A stretch of DNA of 29,627 nt from a virus. The notes under the pieces are model-generated. The model was not told the DNA's origin, did no database searches, and saw only the letters and a list, made by a program, of their open reading frames with translations. The DNA lies in the IMG/VR virus record IMGVR_UViG_3300046006_004229, positions 1 through 29,627 of that record; one strand, 5' to 3'. Positions 6,797-13,067 of this stretch are shown here, in pieces (positions within the stretch are counted from its first letter, which is position 1; each line of letters begins with the position of its first letter). Made by a program: the position numbers and the translations under genes.

Positions 6797-7216
6797 TTAT
6801 TTAATTATGTAAGAAAGATTTAATGGTTGTGCTGGAAGTCTACAAAATCCTATATCATGGTTTGTCACTCTACTTAAAATATTATACATTGTATCTCTTA
6901 TAACAATATCTTGATATTCAGACATTATTATTCCATCTTCAACTCGAATATTTAAAGTATCACCTACTTTACCAACAACACATCTTGTACTGAATATTGG
7001 ATCACCATTTCCATTAACTGATAGTAAAAATAAACTATCTTTTTGGTTGTTATTTAACCACATAGTTGTGGTATTTGAACCTGCTACTCTTGTTTCAATA
7101 TCTAATATTCGGGTACTAGATTCAGTTGGTGTATTATTTATTAATACTTCTTCTTTTTTTGTGCAACTCCCAAAACTAACCATAGTTAATAAGAGTAATA
7201 AATTGATTTTTTTCAT
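6797..7216 (-). CDS. Secreted lipoprotein of Bacteroidota type
   Basis: 139 aa. The signal peptide is MKKINLLLLLTMVSFGSC with the lipidated cysteine at C18 (lipobox FGSC). It is followed by TKKEE: in Bacteroidota, a charged stretch just after the lipid cysteine is used as a surface-export signal, usually Lys plus acidic residues, so this protein may be displayed on the host surface. The mature part is mostly beta (VAGSNTTTMWLNNN, DTLNIRVEDG). Phage-encoded lipoproteins often block receptors against superinfection; that is a plausible but untested role here. Confidence 0.75.
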   Translation of the reverse strand: MKKINLLLLLTMVSFGSCTKKEEVLINNTPTESSTRILDIETRVAGSNTTTMWLNNNQKDSLFLLSVNGNGDPIFSTRCVVGKVGDTLNIRVEDGIIMSEYQDIVIRDTMYNILSRVTNHDIGFCRLPAQPLNLSYIIK

Positions 7217-7222
7217 TTTTGT

Positions 7223-7456
7223 TTATTTATTTAGTTTATCGTATTTTTCTTTAAATTGATTTAATACTTCGATTAGATCATCAATATTATCAAATGCCCA
7301 TCTCTCTGTATCCATAACAAAAAAATCACCACCTCCTCCATCTTCAGTATGAATATGTAGAAATTGACCTAAATCACTATTCTCCATACAATCATTATCT
7401 TGAGCGAATGTTACTTTTAATGTTTGAGTTAATATTGATGCTTTTTCGTTTCCCAT
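7223..7456 (-). CDS. Small acidic protein, unknown function (77 aa)
   Basis: 77 aa, soluble. Central segment HIHTEDGGGGDFFVMDTERWAF, then an amphipathic C-terminal helix ending in KFKEKYDKLNK-type residues. Its ATG overlaps the stop of the preceding gene by one base (TAATG), so translation is coupled. No known family recognised. Confidence 0.7.
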   Translation of the reverse strand: MGNEKASILTQTLKVTFAQDNDCMENSDLGQFLHIHTEDGGGGDFFVMDTERWAFDNIDDLIEVLNQFKEKYDKLNK

Positions 7457-7650
7457 TAGTATAATGATTTACTTATTTCTCCTAATGATATTCTAATATT
7501 CGCTGCTATTTCATTATATGAATATGCTTTATTTGGTTTAACAGTACGAACAGCTGGTCCATTAGGAAATGCTTCTTTAATAGTATTGCTGGCCTGTTTT
7601 AATTCTTCTGAAGTGCAATTAGGCATTATATTTGTTTCGTAGTATTTCAT
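7456..7650 (-). CDS. Small protein, unknown function (64 aa)
   Basis: 64 aa, soluble, with two predicted helices (TSEELKQASNTIKEAF and SYNEIAANIRISLGEI) joined by a basic linker. It stops in a one-base overlap with the next gene's ATG and starts 5 nt after the 90-aa gene. No known family recognised. Confidence 0.65.
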   Translation of the reverse strand: MKYYETNIMPNCTSEELKQASNTIKEAFPNGPAVRTVKPNKAYSYNEIAANIRISLGEISKSLY

Positions 7651-7655
7651 AACTA

Positions 7656-7928
7656 TTATTTTTTTAAATGTTCAATTTGTGTTAAATAATCCATTACCTC
7701 ACTCTCACTTAAATGACCTAATACATCATTTGTGATTGGAGTATCATAACAAATGTCCCATTCATCATCTTCATCATACTTAGTTATAGCTATTTCCCAT
7801 AATCCTATTCTTCCACCATATGAATAATCATGTTGAACAATTGATGCTCCATATCCATTATCTGCTTTGAATATGTACTGTATTCCATTATTAACGGATC
7901 TACTTGGTAATTCTTTAAAATTTATCAT
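7656..7928 (-). CDS. Small protein, unknown function (90 aa)
   Basis: 90 aa, soluble, beta-rich centre with many Tyr/Trp/Asp residues (YSYGGRIGLWEIAITKYDEDDEWDICYDTPI) and a C-terminal helix. It is the first gene after promoter P3 (7954-7985) with a leader of about 25 nt, so it heads the run 7928 down to the terminator at 3956. I do not recognise the family. Confidence 0.7.
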   Translation of the reverse strand: MINFKELPSRSVNNGIQYIFKADNGYGASIVQHDYSYGGRIGLWEIAITKYDEDDEWDICYDTPITNDVLGHLSESEVMDYLTQIEHLKK

Positions 7929-7953
7929 AACTTTTATTTATTTTTATTATACT

Positions 7954-7985
7954 TAAATATAACATCACTACTTGGATAAGCCAAA
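7954..7985 (-). promoter_or_regulatory. Bacteroidota-type promoter P3
   Basis: TTTGG (7985-7981), 19-nt spacer, TATATTTA (7961-7954) on the minus strand; ATG 25 nt further on. The -33 box begins a TTGG-CTTAT-CCAA dyad. Expected to drive the 7928-to-3982 transcription unit. Confidence 0.75.
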
Positions 7986-7992
7986 CCAATTT

Positions 7993-8637
7993 TTACATTT
8001 CAAATACTCTTGGTTTATTATCTGGATAATAGTTTGTAGTACAAACACTAGCATTAATAAAAGTAGTATGTGGAGCGTTTTTAATACCATATCCTTCATG
8101 AATATGTCCAAATACATTTAATTTAGGTTTAACTTCTTCAATTCTGTATAATAAATCAATACAACCAACATTAACCCGATCTCTTAAAACAAAATCTAAT
8201 ACAGTTGCAGGTGGACCATGAGTAATAAGAACATCAGTATCATTTGGTATTAATGCCCATTTTTCTGCTAACTTAGGACCTCTAGGTAAATTAAATGCCC
8301 ATTGGTGAAATTCAGGTTGCCATGGTGTACCATAAAACTTAATTCCATCAATTACTATTTCTGAGTCTTCTAAGTAATGAACATTAGAAGGTAAACCATC
8401 AATTTCTTTTAATAACCACTCATATTTGTTTTCAAATGATAAATCATGATTACCTGCTATGAATATTATATGTTTAAATTTTTCTGATTGAGTTTCTAAC
8501 CAATAGAAAAAATCAATCACTTCATTACCTCTTCCTCTAGAAGTAAAGTCTCCAGCATGGATTAAAATATCACCTTCAGGTAATTCTACTCTACGATGAT
8601 GAGTGTGTGTATCAGATATTGTTACTATTTTAGTCAT
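7993..8637 (-). CDS. MPPED-type metallophosphoesterase
   Basis: 214 aa with D9-x-H11, G29-D30, G62-N63-H64-D65, T139-H140-G-P-P and G177-H178-I-H180 metal-binding motifs. The segment YGTPWQPEFHQWAFNL matches the signature GxPWQPxF...W.FNL of the MPPED (UPF0046) phosphodiesterase group, some members of which hydrolyse cyclic nucleotides in vitro. Cytoplasmic. Its start overlaps the end of the upstream 97-aa gene by 8 nt. A role against nucleotide second messengers in host defence is conceivable but not shown; family assignment is firm. Confidence 0.9.
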   Translation of the reverse strand: MTKIVTISDTHTHHRRVELPEGDILIHAGDFTSRGRGNEVIDFFYWLETQSEKFKHIIFIAGNHDLSFENKYEWLLKEIDGLPSNVHYLEDSEIVIDGIKFYGTPWQPEFHQWAFNLPRGPKLAEKWALIPNDTDVLITHGPPATVLDFVLRDRVNVGCIDLLYRIEEVKPKLNVFGHIHEGYGIKNAPHTTFINASVCTTNYYPDNKPRVFEM

Positions 8638-8923
8638 TATTTGTTAAAGTTAATTCTTCTATTAATTCAGATATGTTCATTTCTGGAACTTCTCTAAAAC
8701 GTTTTATATCAAATGTTGGTTCAAATACTCCGTCTAGATTAGGTAAAAATATAGGTTCATTAGTTAATTCTTCTAATAATAACCCAATTTTATTTACTTT
8801 AGTATACTCTTGAATCGCTCTAATTGTATACATTTTTCCTTGTTTAGGTCTATTATTTATTAATTCAATTGCTTTAGCGTCAAATGAACCATTAACACAT
8901 TCTACTATACTTCCTACTTCCAT
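8630..8923 (-). CDS. Conserved-looking phage protein, unknown function (97 aa)
   Basis: 97 aa, soluble. The first half is strand-rich (GSIVECVNG, GKMYTIRAIQEY, KIGLLLEELTN) like an SH3-like barrel, followed by DIKRFREV and an acidic helical tail. It is the first gene after promoter P4 and overlaps the phosphoesterase gene by 8 nt. Short SH3-like proteins of this kind are common in large phages without a known role. Confidence 0.7.
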   Translation of the reverse strand: MEVGSIVECVNGSFDAKAIELINNRPKQGKMYTIRAIQEYTKVNKIGLLLEELTNEPIFLPNLDGVFEPTFDIKRFREVPEMNISELIEELTLTNND

Positions 8924-8935
8924 ATTATTTTTTAT

Positions 8936-8967
8936 TTAATATAACATCATAGTTTTGATAGACCAAA
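8936..8967 (-). promoter_or_regulatory. Bacteroidota-type promoter P4
   Basis: TTTGG (8967-8963), 19-nt spacer, TATATTAA (8943-8936) on the minus strand; ATG at 8923, 12 nt beyond the box. The -33 box also starts a looser TTTG...CAAA dyad. Confidence 0.7.
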
Positions 8968-9549
8968 CTAGTCCCACCATCCTTCAATATTCTCTTCCAT
9001 TATTTTAAATAATAATTTTCTTGCTCTATTATGATTATAATGACCCATATTCATAGCAATTCTTTTATCTATTTCAGATTCATTATCTGCTAAATCAATA
9101 TTAAAGATCTGTAATTTTTCATCAGTTAAAACTTTCTTATATACTAATGGATATTTTTTAAAGTATTCATTAAATCGTTGTGATATAATATCCATGTTTA
9201 ATGTACTATAACCTGGTTTATCAGGTACATCTATAAATTCCCATTTTGTTTCATGATAATCCATATACTCACCTGAATAATACTCATCCGCAACTTTATC
9301 AATCAAATCCACACATATTCTTATACGTTTAGCATCTAACGCTGCTCTAGTATGTCGGTCATTATCACCAATGTATTTAGCTTGATTTTTTAGTTTAAAC
9401 TTAAGTATATCAAAAATATAATGTTTATCATAATCTTGATCATTCCAAATAACAGGAAACCATCTATATAAATTTTTAAATTTTCTATAAATGTATCTGG
9501 TTCTCCAACCAATTAAATCCCAATATATATCGTATATTTTATCTTTCAT
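8968..9549 (-). CDS. Conserved-looking phage protein, unknown function (193 aa)
   Basis: 193 aa, soluble, rich in Tyr/Trp/Lys/Asp. Notable segments: YIGDNDRHTRAALDAKRIRICVD and the C-terminal NHNRARKLLFKIMEENIEGWW. The Arg-rich helix near the C-terminus and the ending in GWWD look like a conserved phage family, but no catalytic motif is visible. It follows the 22-aa ORF by 11 nt and ends just before promoter P4. Confidence 0.75.
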   Translation of the reverse strand: MKDKIYDIYWDLIGWRTRYIYRKFKNLYRWFPVIWNDQDYDKHYIFDILKFKLKNQAKYIGDNDRHTRAALDAKRIRICVDLIDKVADEYYSGEYMDYHETKWEFIDVPDKPGYSTLNMDIISQRFNEYFKKYPLVYKKVLTDEKLQIFNIDLADNESEIDKRIAMNMGHYNHNRARKLLFKIMEENIEGWWD

Positions 9550-9560
9550 ATTTTTATTTT

Positions 9561-9629
9561 TTAAAAAATTATTAAATCACCATGAATATTATCATATTCA
9601 TCATCCCAATCTATAAATTCATCTTCCAT
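9561..9629 (-). CDS. Possible 22-aa acidic peptide
   Basis: ATG at 9629, two bases after the stop of the 72-aa gene, and TAA at 9561-9563. The product is highly acidic (9 Asp/Glu in 22 residues, MEDEFIDWDDEYD...). Tight spacing supports translation, but the length is so short that chance is possible. Confidence 0.35.
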   Translation of the reverse strand: MEDEFIDWDDEYDNIHGDLIIF

Positions 9630-9631
9630 AA

Positions 9632-9850
9632 TTAATCTAACCAAATTTTTTCTAATTTTGAAAAATGAACATGTTGTAATGTATCAAATTTTTCTACTCC
9701 TGATAATGGTTTAGCATCATCAAAATTATCTGAGAATACTGGCTTACCAGCGATTAACCCCATCCATACTTGAGCTTCATCGTTCATCACAATAAACTCT
9801 TTAATTGGTGTAGATAATCTATTTGGTCTACGTTTGCGTCTTACTTTCAT
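9632..9850 (-). CDS. Small basic-headed protein, unknown function (72 aa)
   Basis: 72 aa. The N-terminus is very basic (MKVRRKRRPNRL), then a beta/alpha segment with EAQVWMGLIAGKPVFSDNFDDA. The basic head suggests nucleic-acid contact; nothing more can be assigned. Its ATG overlaps the stop of the next gene upstream (9850) by one base. Confidence 0.65.
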   Translation of the reverse strand: MKVRRKRRPNRLSTPIKEFIVMNDEAQVWMGLIAGKPVFSDNFDDAKPLSGVEKFDTLQHVHFSKLEKIWLD

Positions 9851-10077
9851 TATTCTGGTAATAAACCTGCATTTTCAATTGTACACCAAACACGTTCATA
9901 CCAAACTCCCATTTTAGTACCTTCAAGTAAATCTCTATCTCTCATTCCAGCAAGTGAATTTTTTGATAATATAACTAAACACCAATCAAGTGTTTCATCT
10001 GCTTCTGTAATTTTTCCTTCTGTAATCAATGCTTTTGCTTGATTAAATAATTTTGTAATTGATAATCTTTTTTTCAT
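9850..10077 (-). CDS. Small helical protein, unknown function (75 aa)
   Basis: Start chosen at ATG 10077 (MKKRLSITKLFNQAKALITEG), preceded by AATTAAGGTT. A TTG start at 10095 would sit beside the terminator tail and add six residues, so it is less likely. The product is all-helical with two TPR-like helices (LFNQAKALITEGKITEADETLDWCL). Followed immediately by the basic 72-aa gene. No family recognised. Confidence 0.65.
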   Translation of the reverse strand: MKKRLSITKLFNQAKALITEGKITEADETLDWCLVILSKNSLAGMRDRDLLEGTKMGVWYERVWCTIENAGLLPE

Positions 10078-10096
10078 AACCTTAATTTTTAACAAT

Positions 10097-10125
10097 AAAA
10101 AAGGCCCCGAAATAAATCGGGGCCT
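10097..10125 (-). terminator. Intrinsic terminator
   Basis: On the minus strand AGGCCCCGA-(6 nt)-TCGGGGCCT forms a 9-bp GC-rich stem (10102-10125) followed by a TTTTT tail (10101-10097). It lies 12 nt after the HTH gene stop and should end that short transcript. Confidence 0.93.
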
Positions 10126-10136
10126 GTGAACCCTAA

Positions 10137-10358
10137 TTAAGCAGATGCTTTCTGTGAATTTTTAATTCTACGAGAAGCCATTTTATAAGCTGCGTTAATG
10201 ATTTCAGCATTACGTCTACGTCCTGCAAGAACATTACTAATGTGACTTTGTGAAAAATCACCTCCAAATTGTTCTGTTAGGCGGGCGTTGTCTGTTTTAC
10301 GTCTACGAGCATTATAAGATGCTAACTTAGCCGTTACGTTTAGTTTTTTGTTACTCAT
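10137..10358 (-). CDS. Helix-turn-helix DNA-binding protein
   Basis: 73 aa, very basic. Residues about 28-50 (LTEQFGGDFSQSHISNVLAGRRRN) read as an XRE-like helix-turn-helix: a first helix, a turn, and the recognition helix SQSHISNVLAGRRRN. The N-terminus (LNVTAKLASYNARRRKTDNAR) is also basic. The gene has its own promoter (P5) and its own terminator, so it is expressed as a single-gene unit, which fits a regulator or a small abundant DNA-binding protein. No autorepression site can be proven from sequence, but the promoter spacers contain dyads. Confidence 0.8.
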   Translation of the reverse strand: MSNKKLNVTAKLASYNARRRKTDNARLTEQFGGDFSQSHISNVLAGRRRNAEIINAAYKMASRRIKNSQKASA

Positions 10359-10386
10359 AACTTTAATTTAATTTATTATTGTGATA

Positions 10387-10418
10387 TTAATATAACATCC
10401 TATTTATCAGAGGCCAAA
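10387..10418 (-). promoter_or_regulatory. Bacteroidota-type promoter P5
   Basis: TTTGG (10418-10414), 19-nt spacer, TATATTAA (10394-10387) on the minus strand; ATG 10358, 28 nt beyond. Its -33 box lies inside the end of the upstream 47-aa gene. Confidence 0.75.
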
Positions 10419-10543
10419 CTATCCTTAAATTTTCTTCTAGAATAATTTTTTCCACTTGGCTTAACTTTAGAGATCATTCTTCTCCTAATTAATTGAGCCA
10501 AGTGACGGCTGTTATATCCATCTATTTTATCTTCTGCTTTCAT
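10400..10543 (-). CDS. 47-aa basic protein
   Basis: ATG at 10543 overlaps the TGA of the 93-aa gene by four bases; stop at 10400-10402. The product is basic with many Arg/Lys (HLAQLIRRRMISKVKPSGKN and YSRRKFK). Its 3' end overlaps the -33 box of promoter P5. Small Arg/Lys-rich proteins of this type recur in phages and may bind nucleic acid, but no family is recognised. Confidence 0.6.
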   Translation of the reverse strand: MKAEDKIDGYNSRHLAQLIRRRMISKVKPSGKNYSRRKFKDSLASDK

Positions 10544-10821
10544 ACTATTCTTAATTCTTTTGCTCTTTGATAGTTTATAACTTTACCATTATCCGGATGG
10601 ATGTATTTTCGTTTTGTTTTTGGTAACAATTCTTGTACCTGTTCAAATGATTTAGTTCCTTTAGGATATTCAATGGTGGTTTCATATGGATTGTATTTAC
10701 TTTTAGTAAGATCATACTTCCAAATCTGTTTAGTTCCATCTTCATCTATATAAACTCTTTCAAATTTATCAGATTGTGGTTTCACTTCAGTTAATATTGT
10801 TTTTGGTCTACCTCTACTCAT
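10540..10821 (-). CDS. Small DNA-binding-like protein with an AT-hook motif (93 aa)
   Basis: 93 aa. The N-terminus MSRGRPKT contains the AT-hook core RGRPK, which binds the minor groove of AT-rich DNA. The rest is basic and strand-rich (VYIDEDGTKQIWKYDLTKSK, KRKYIHPDNGKVINYQR). A single AT-hook motif is weak evidence on its own. First gene after promoter P6 with a 19-nt gap; couples to the 47-aa gene through ATGA. Confidence 0.65.
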   Translation of the reverse strand: MSRGRPKTILTEVKPQSDKFERVYIDEDGTKQIWKYDLTKSKYNPYETTIEYPKGTKSFEQVQELLPKTKRKYIHPDNGKVINYQRAKELRIV

Positions 10822-10840
10822 ATCGTTATTTATTTATACT

Positions 10841-10872
10841 TAAATATAACATCAATGATTGGGTAGGCCAAA
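10841..10872 (-). promoter_or_regulatory. Bacteroidota-type promoter P6
   Basis: TTTGG (10872-10868), 19-nt spacer, TATATTTA (10848-10841) on the minus strand; ATG at 10821, 19 nt beyond. Dyad TTGG-CCTAC-CCAA starts in the -33 box. Confidence 0.75.
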
Positions 10873-10876
10873 CCAA

Positions 10877-11026
10877 TTATCGTCCTTGTCCTACGTAAGA
10901 TTTAACGTAGTTTTTACTATTTTTACTTTTTGATGAGTTTTTCTTACTAGAGATGCCTTTTCGTTTACGTTTAGCTGATTCTTTGAAAAGTTTAGTACCT
11001 GATGAGGTAGGTTTTGCTTTTGCCAT
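10877..11026 (-). CDS. 49-aa Lys/Ser-rich basic protein
   Basis: ATG 11026 shares its first base with the stop of the next gene upstream (TAATG); stop at 10877-10879. The product is dominated by Lys/Arg/Ser/Asn (KRKRKGISSKKNSSKSKNSK) and ends NYVKSYVGQGR. Proteins with a Lys/Ser-rich body and a C-terminal GQGR are familiar to me from Bacteroidota phages, without known function. The charge suggests nucleic-acid binding. Confidence 0.7.
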   Translation of the reverse strand: MAKAKPTSSGTKLFKESAKRKRKGISSKKNSSKSKNSKNYVKSYVGQGR

Positions 11027-11322
11027 TATGTATTTAGTTGTTTAATTGTTTCTTGAATTAATTGACAACCTTCATAATCTTCCATTTTTTCAAATGCTGG
11101 CAAGTTATGTATTAATGTATCAAGGAAATTTTTCCTCTCAAGTGTTAGATCAAATATTGAGTTATCTTCTTCACAGAAAATACTTATAACATGAACATGT
11201 TTTTTCTTAGTGTTTAAATTTTTGATTATACTTTCAACAATGGATTTAGAAATTTCATAACTTCCATGCTCCATTACTTTAGATAACTCTTCATTATTCT
11301 TAACTGAAAATTCCTTTGCCAT
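11026..11322 (-). CDS. Conserved-looking phage protein, unknown function (98 aa)
   Basis: 98 aa, soluble. N-terminal helix, then a strand HVHVISIFCE, and a C-terminal helical segment FEKMEDYEGCQLIQETIKQL. The ending resembles the C-terminus of the 104-aa protein at 13064-13378 (HENYLVCKEIDKLIKKL): both have E-x-Y-x-x-C-x-x-I and a final Ile/Lys/Leu helix, and may share an interaction motif. It follows the 51-aa gene after one base. Confidence 0.7.
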   Translation of the reverse strand: MAKEFSVKNNEELSKVMEHGSYEISKSIVESIIKNLNTKKKHVHVISIFCEEDNSIFDLTLERKNFLDTLIHNLPAFEKMEDYEGCQLIQETIKQLNT

Positions 11323-11323
11323 A

Positions 11324-11479
11324 TTAAAATAAATCTAAAAATTTTTTGTTTACTCTTTTATCTTTTAACCTATTAAGTTTATCATCATTTTTAAGCATTT
11401 TGGTAGCTAGTTTTTCTAACTGCCTATGTTTAGCTGTTTCAAAATCAGTGACAACATCAATATGTTTCTTCTTCTTCAT
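11324..11479 (-). CDS. 51-aa Lys-rich helical protein
   Basis: ATG at 11479, TAA at 11324-11326, one base before the next ATG. N-terminus MKKKKHIDVVTDF, then a Lys/Leu-rich helix (QLEKLATKMLKNDDKLNRLK) and a C-terminal KKFLDLF. Basic and helical; nucleic-acid or protein binding possible. No family recognised. Confidence 0.6.
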   Translation of the reverse strand: MKKKKHIDVVTDFETAKHRQLEKLATKMLKNDDKLNRLKDKRVNKKFLDLF

Positions 11480-11491
11480 TTAATATAAATA

Positions 11492-12121
11492 TTATATTCT
11501 GCTTATAAATTCATGACCATCATCTGATTCTGTTGGTTTTGATAGTCCTAATTCTTGTAAACGTTTTTCAGTATAATCATCTAATTCCCAATCAATTTCA
11601 CTCTTAAATACAGTGACATGATCTTCTAATCCTAGTAACTGTTTTTCATCAAACAAATTGCCAATTTGCATAAAATAACAATTATAACAAAGTAATCTTA
11701 AGTTGGGTTGTTTATAGTTTTTCTTATTTTTATCTAGAAAATCAAGTATTAGAGGCATTTTATAATCATGAACTCGACGCTCACCATACCCACAACAATA
11801 ACATTCTTCCTTTAAGTAACCTTCCTTAACTAAACGACTACGAATTTTCTCAGGTTTAAAATTAGTCATTGGAACTCTACCTTCAATTATATCTAGTAAA
11901 GCTGGTTCTTTTCTTGAGTTGTTTAAGAACTTTGGAATACCTCTACCACATTGATTTTTATGTGCTTCAAATAGAGTAACATTATCCTCATTTTTATATA
12001 AAAGAGCATAACGTTTAAAATGCATCCAACTAACACTTAAGTAACGTGCTGCTGCTTTATTACTTTTAGTGTTACGCATGGCGCGTAATATATCTTCTTT
12101 AGTTAGTGGTTTAGGAAGCAT
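11492..12121 (-). CDS. HNH-like zinc protein, probably lacking nuclease activity
   Basis: 209 aa. Residues about 8-40 form an HTH-like helical region (DILRAMRNTKSNKAAARYLS). The HNH zinc knuckle is present: C107-x-x-C110 and C145-x-x-C148. Active HNH enzymes usually have a catalytic His in L-x-D-H-I and a second His after the last Cys; here these positions are F128 (LILDFLD) and Y149 (CYNCYF), so both general-base and metal-binding His are missing while N135 and the zinc ligands remain. It may bind DNA without cutting, or use another residue. Its start overlaps the end of the zinc-finger gene upstream by 11 nt. Confidence 0.75.
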   Translation of the reverse strand: MLPKPLTKEDILRAMRNTKSNKAAARYLSVSWMHFKRYALLYKNEDNVTLFEAHKNQCGRGIPKFLNNSRKEPALLDIIEGRVPMTNFKPEKIRSRLVKEGYLKEECYCCGYGERRVHDYKMPLILDFLDKNKKNYKQPNLRLLCYNCYFMQIGNLFDEKQLLGLEDHVTVFKSEIDWELDDYTEKRLQELGLSKPTESDDGHEFISRI

Positions 12122-12458
12122 TATCTGTTTCTTCAGCTATATCAATTTCTGGTGCTACATAGTCAGGATCAGTATTTTCATGATCCAAATAATCTAATGC
12201 TGCTTGTCCGTTTATTGTTTTGCGGTGAGTATTTTCTGAATGGAGATAATTTCTGTATTGAGATTCTTCCATTATAACTATTTCATTATATGTGTGATCT
12301 CCTTCTCCAAAAAGAATATTAACTCCTTTTTTTCTACCTGTATTTGAACATTTAACACATGTTCTAGTATTAGGTAAAATTTCTAATCGTTTTGGGTGGA
12401 TATTTTCTCCACATTGTATGCAAGGTGTATTTACCATTTGTTTTTTGTTTATAACCAT
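12111..12458 (-). CDS. DksA/TraR-like zinc-finger protein
   Basis: 115 aa. Residues 13-37 form a C4 zinc finger, C13-x-x-C16 then C34-x-x-C37, with the intervening ILPNTRTC that is typical of the DksA/TraR finger (a helical segment between the two Cys pairs). The acidic coiled-coil tip of DksA that enters the RNA polymerase channel is not present; instead the C-terminal half has HTYNEIVIMEE and an acidic tail. A role in transcription is possible but inferred. It overlaps the HNH-like gene by 11 nt. Confidence 0.7.
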   Translation of the reverse strand: MVINKKQMVNTPCIQCGENIHPKRLEILPNTRTCVKCSNTGRKKGVNILFGEGDHTYNEIVIMEESQYRNYLHSENTHRKTINGQAALDYLDHENTDPDYVAPEIDIAEETDNAS

Positions 12459-12475
12459 AATTATTCGTAACCTAT

Positions 12476-12913
12476 TTATTCTTCACCTTCTTCATCTTCT
12501 TCTTCACCATCATCTATTTCAAATTCAAATATGTCTATTGTCTTTAAGAATTGAAATAAATCTTTAGGTGTTTTTAATATATATTCTTTACTATCTCTAG
12601 GATCTATAAGAGTATATGTTGAACCGTCTTCTTTTTTACTTTCATATATATACCAATGAATAATATCAGCTTTACCTTTACCAAACATCATTATTGATAA
12701 ATTATCTAAAGCATCATATAATAATCCATCATATCCCTCAAGTAATACTCCATATTGTGTTAGTAATATATTTTGTACAGCCCATGCTTTCTCCCATTTC
12801 TCAATTATCTCAATAAACATTTGTTCATTAAGTTCAGGTTCATCACCTACTAAATCAATTTTAACACCTAATATACTAGTGAATAAATTATTTAAGTTTT
12901 CTTTATTAGTCAT
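12476..12913 (-). CDS. Acidic phage protein, unknown function (145 aa)
   Basis: 145 aa. Mixed alpha/beta body with conserved-looking YDGLLYDALDNLSIMMFGKG and IIHWYIYESKKEDGS, then a run of Asp/Glu at the C-terminus (DDGEEEDEEGEE). The acidic tail is DNA-mimic-like, or it may keep the protein soluble. Start at 12913 overlaps the end of the 53-aa gene. No family I can name. Confidence 0.7.
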   Translation of the reverse strand: MTNKENLNNLFTSILGVKIDLVGDEPELNEQMFIEIIEKWEKAWAVQNILLTQYGVLLEGYDGLLYDALDNLSIMMFGKGKADIIHWYIYESKKEDGSTYTLIDPRDSKEYILKTPKDLFQFLKTIDIFEFEIDDGEEEDEEGEE

Positions 12914-13067
12914 GTTTAAAAACTTTATATATTTTTAAAAACGCATCTGGTGGGAGGTGTTTGATTGTTGAGAAAAAGACAATAGCATCATAAAGAGATT
13001 CAAATTCTTTAGTATCAATAGGTTCATTTGTATTGTCTTCAATACGAGAAAAACTATATTTTTTCAT
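12906..13067 (-). CDS. 53-aa small protein
   Basis: ATG at 13067 overlaps the TGA of the 104-aa gene by four bases (ATGA); TAA at 12906-12908 lies inside the first codons of the acidic gene. Soluble, MKKYSFSRIEDNTNEP then SLYDAIVFFSTIKHLPPDAF. Coupling on both sides supports translation. Family unknown. Confidence 0.65.
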   Translation of the reverse strand: MKKYSFSRIEDNTNEPIDTKEFESLYDAIVFFSTIKHLPPDAFLKIYKVFKHD

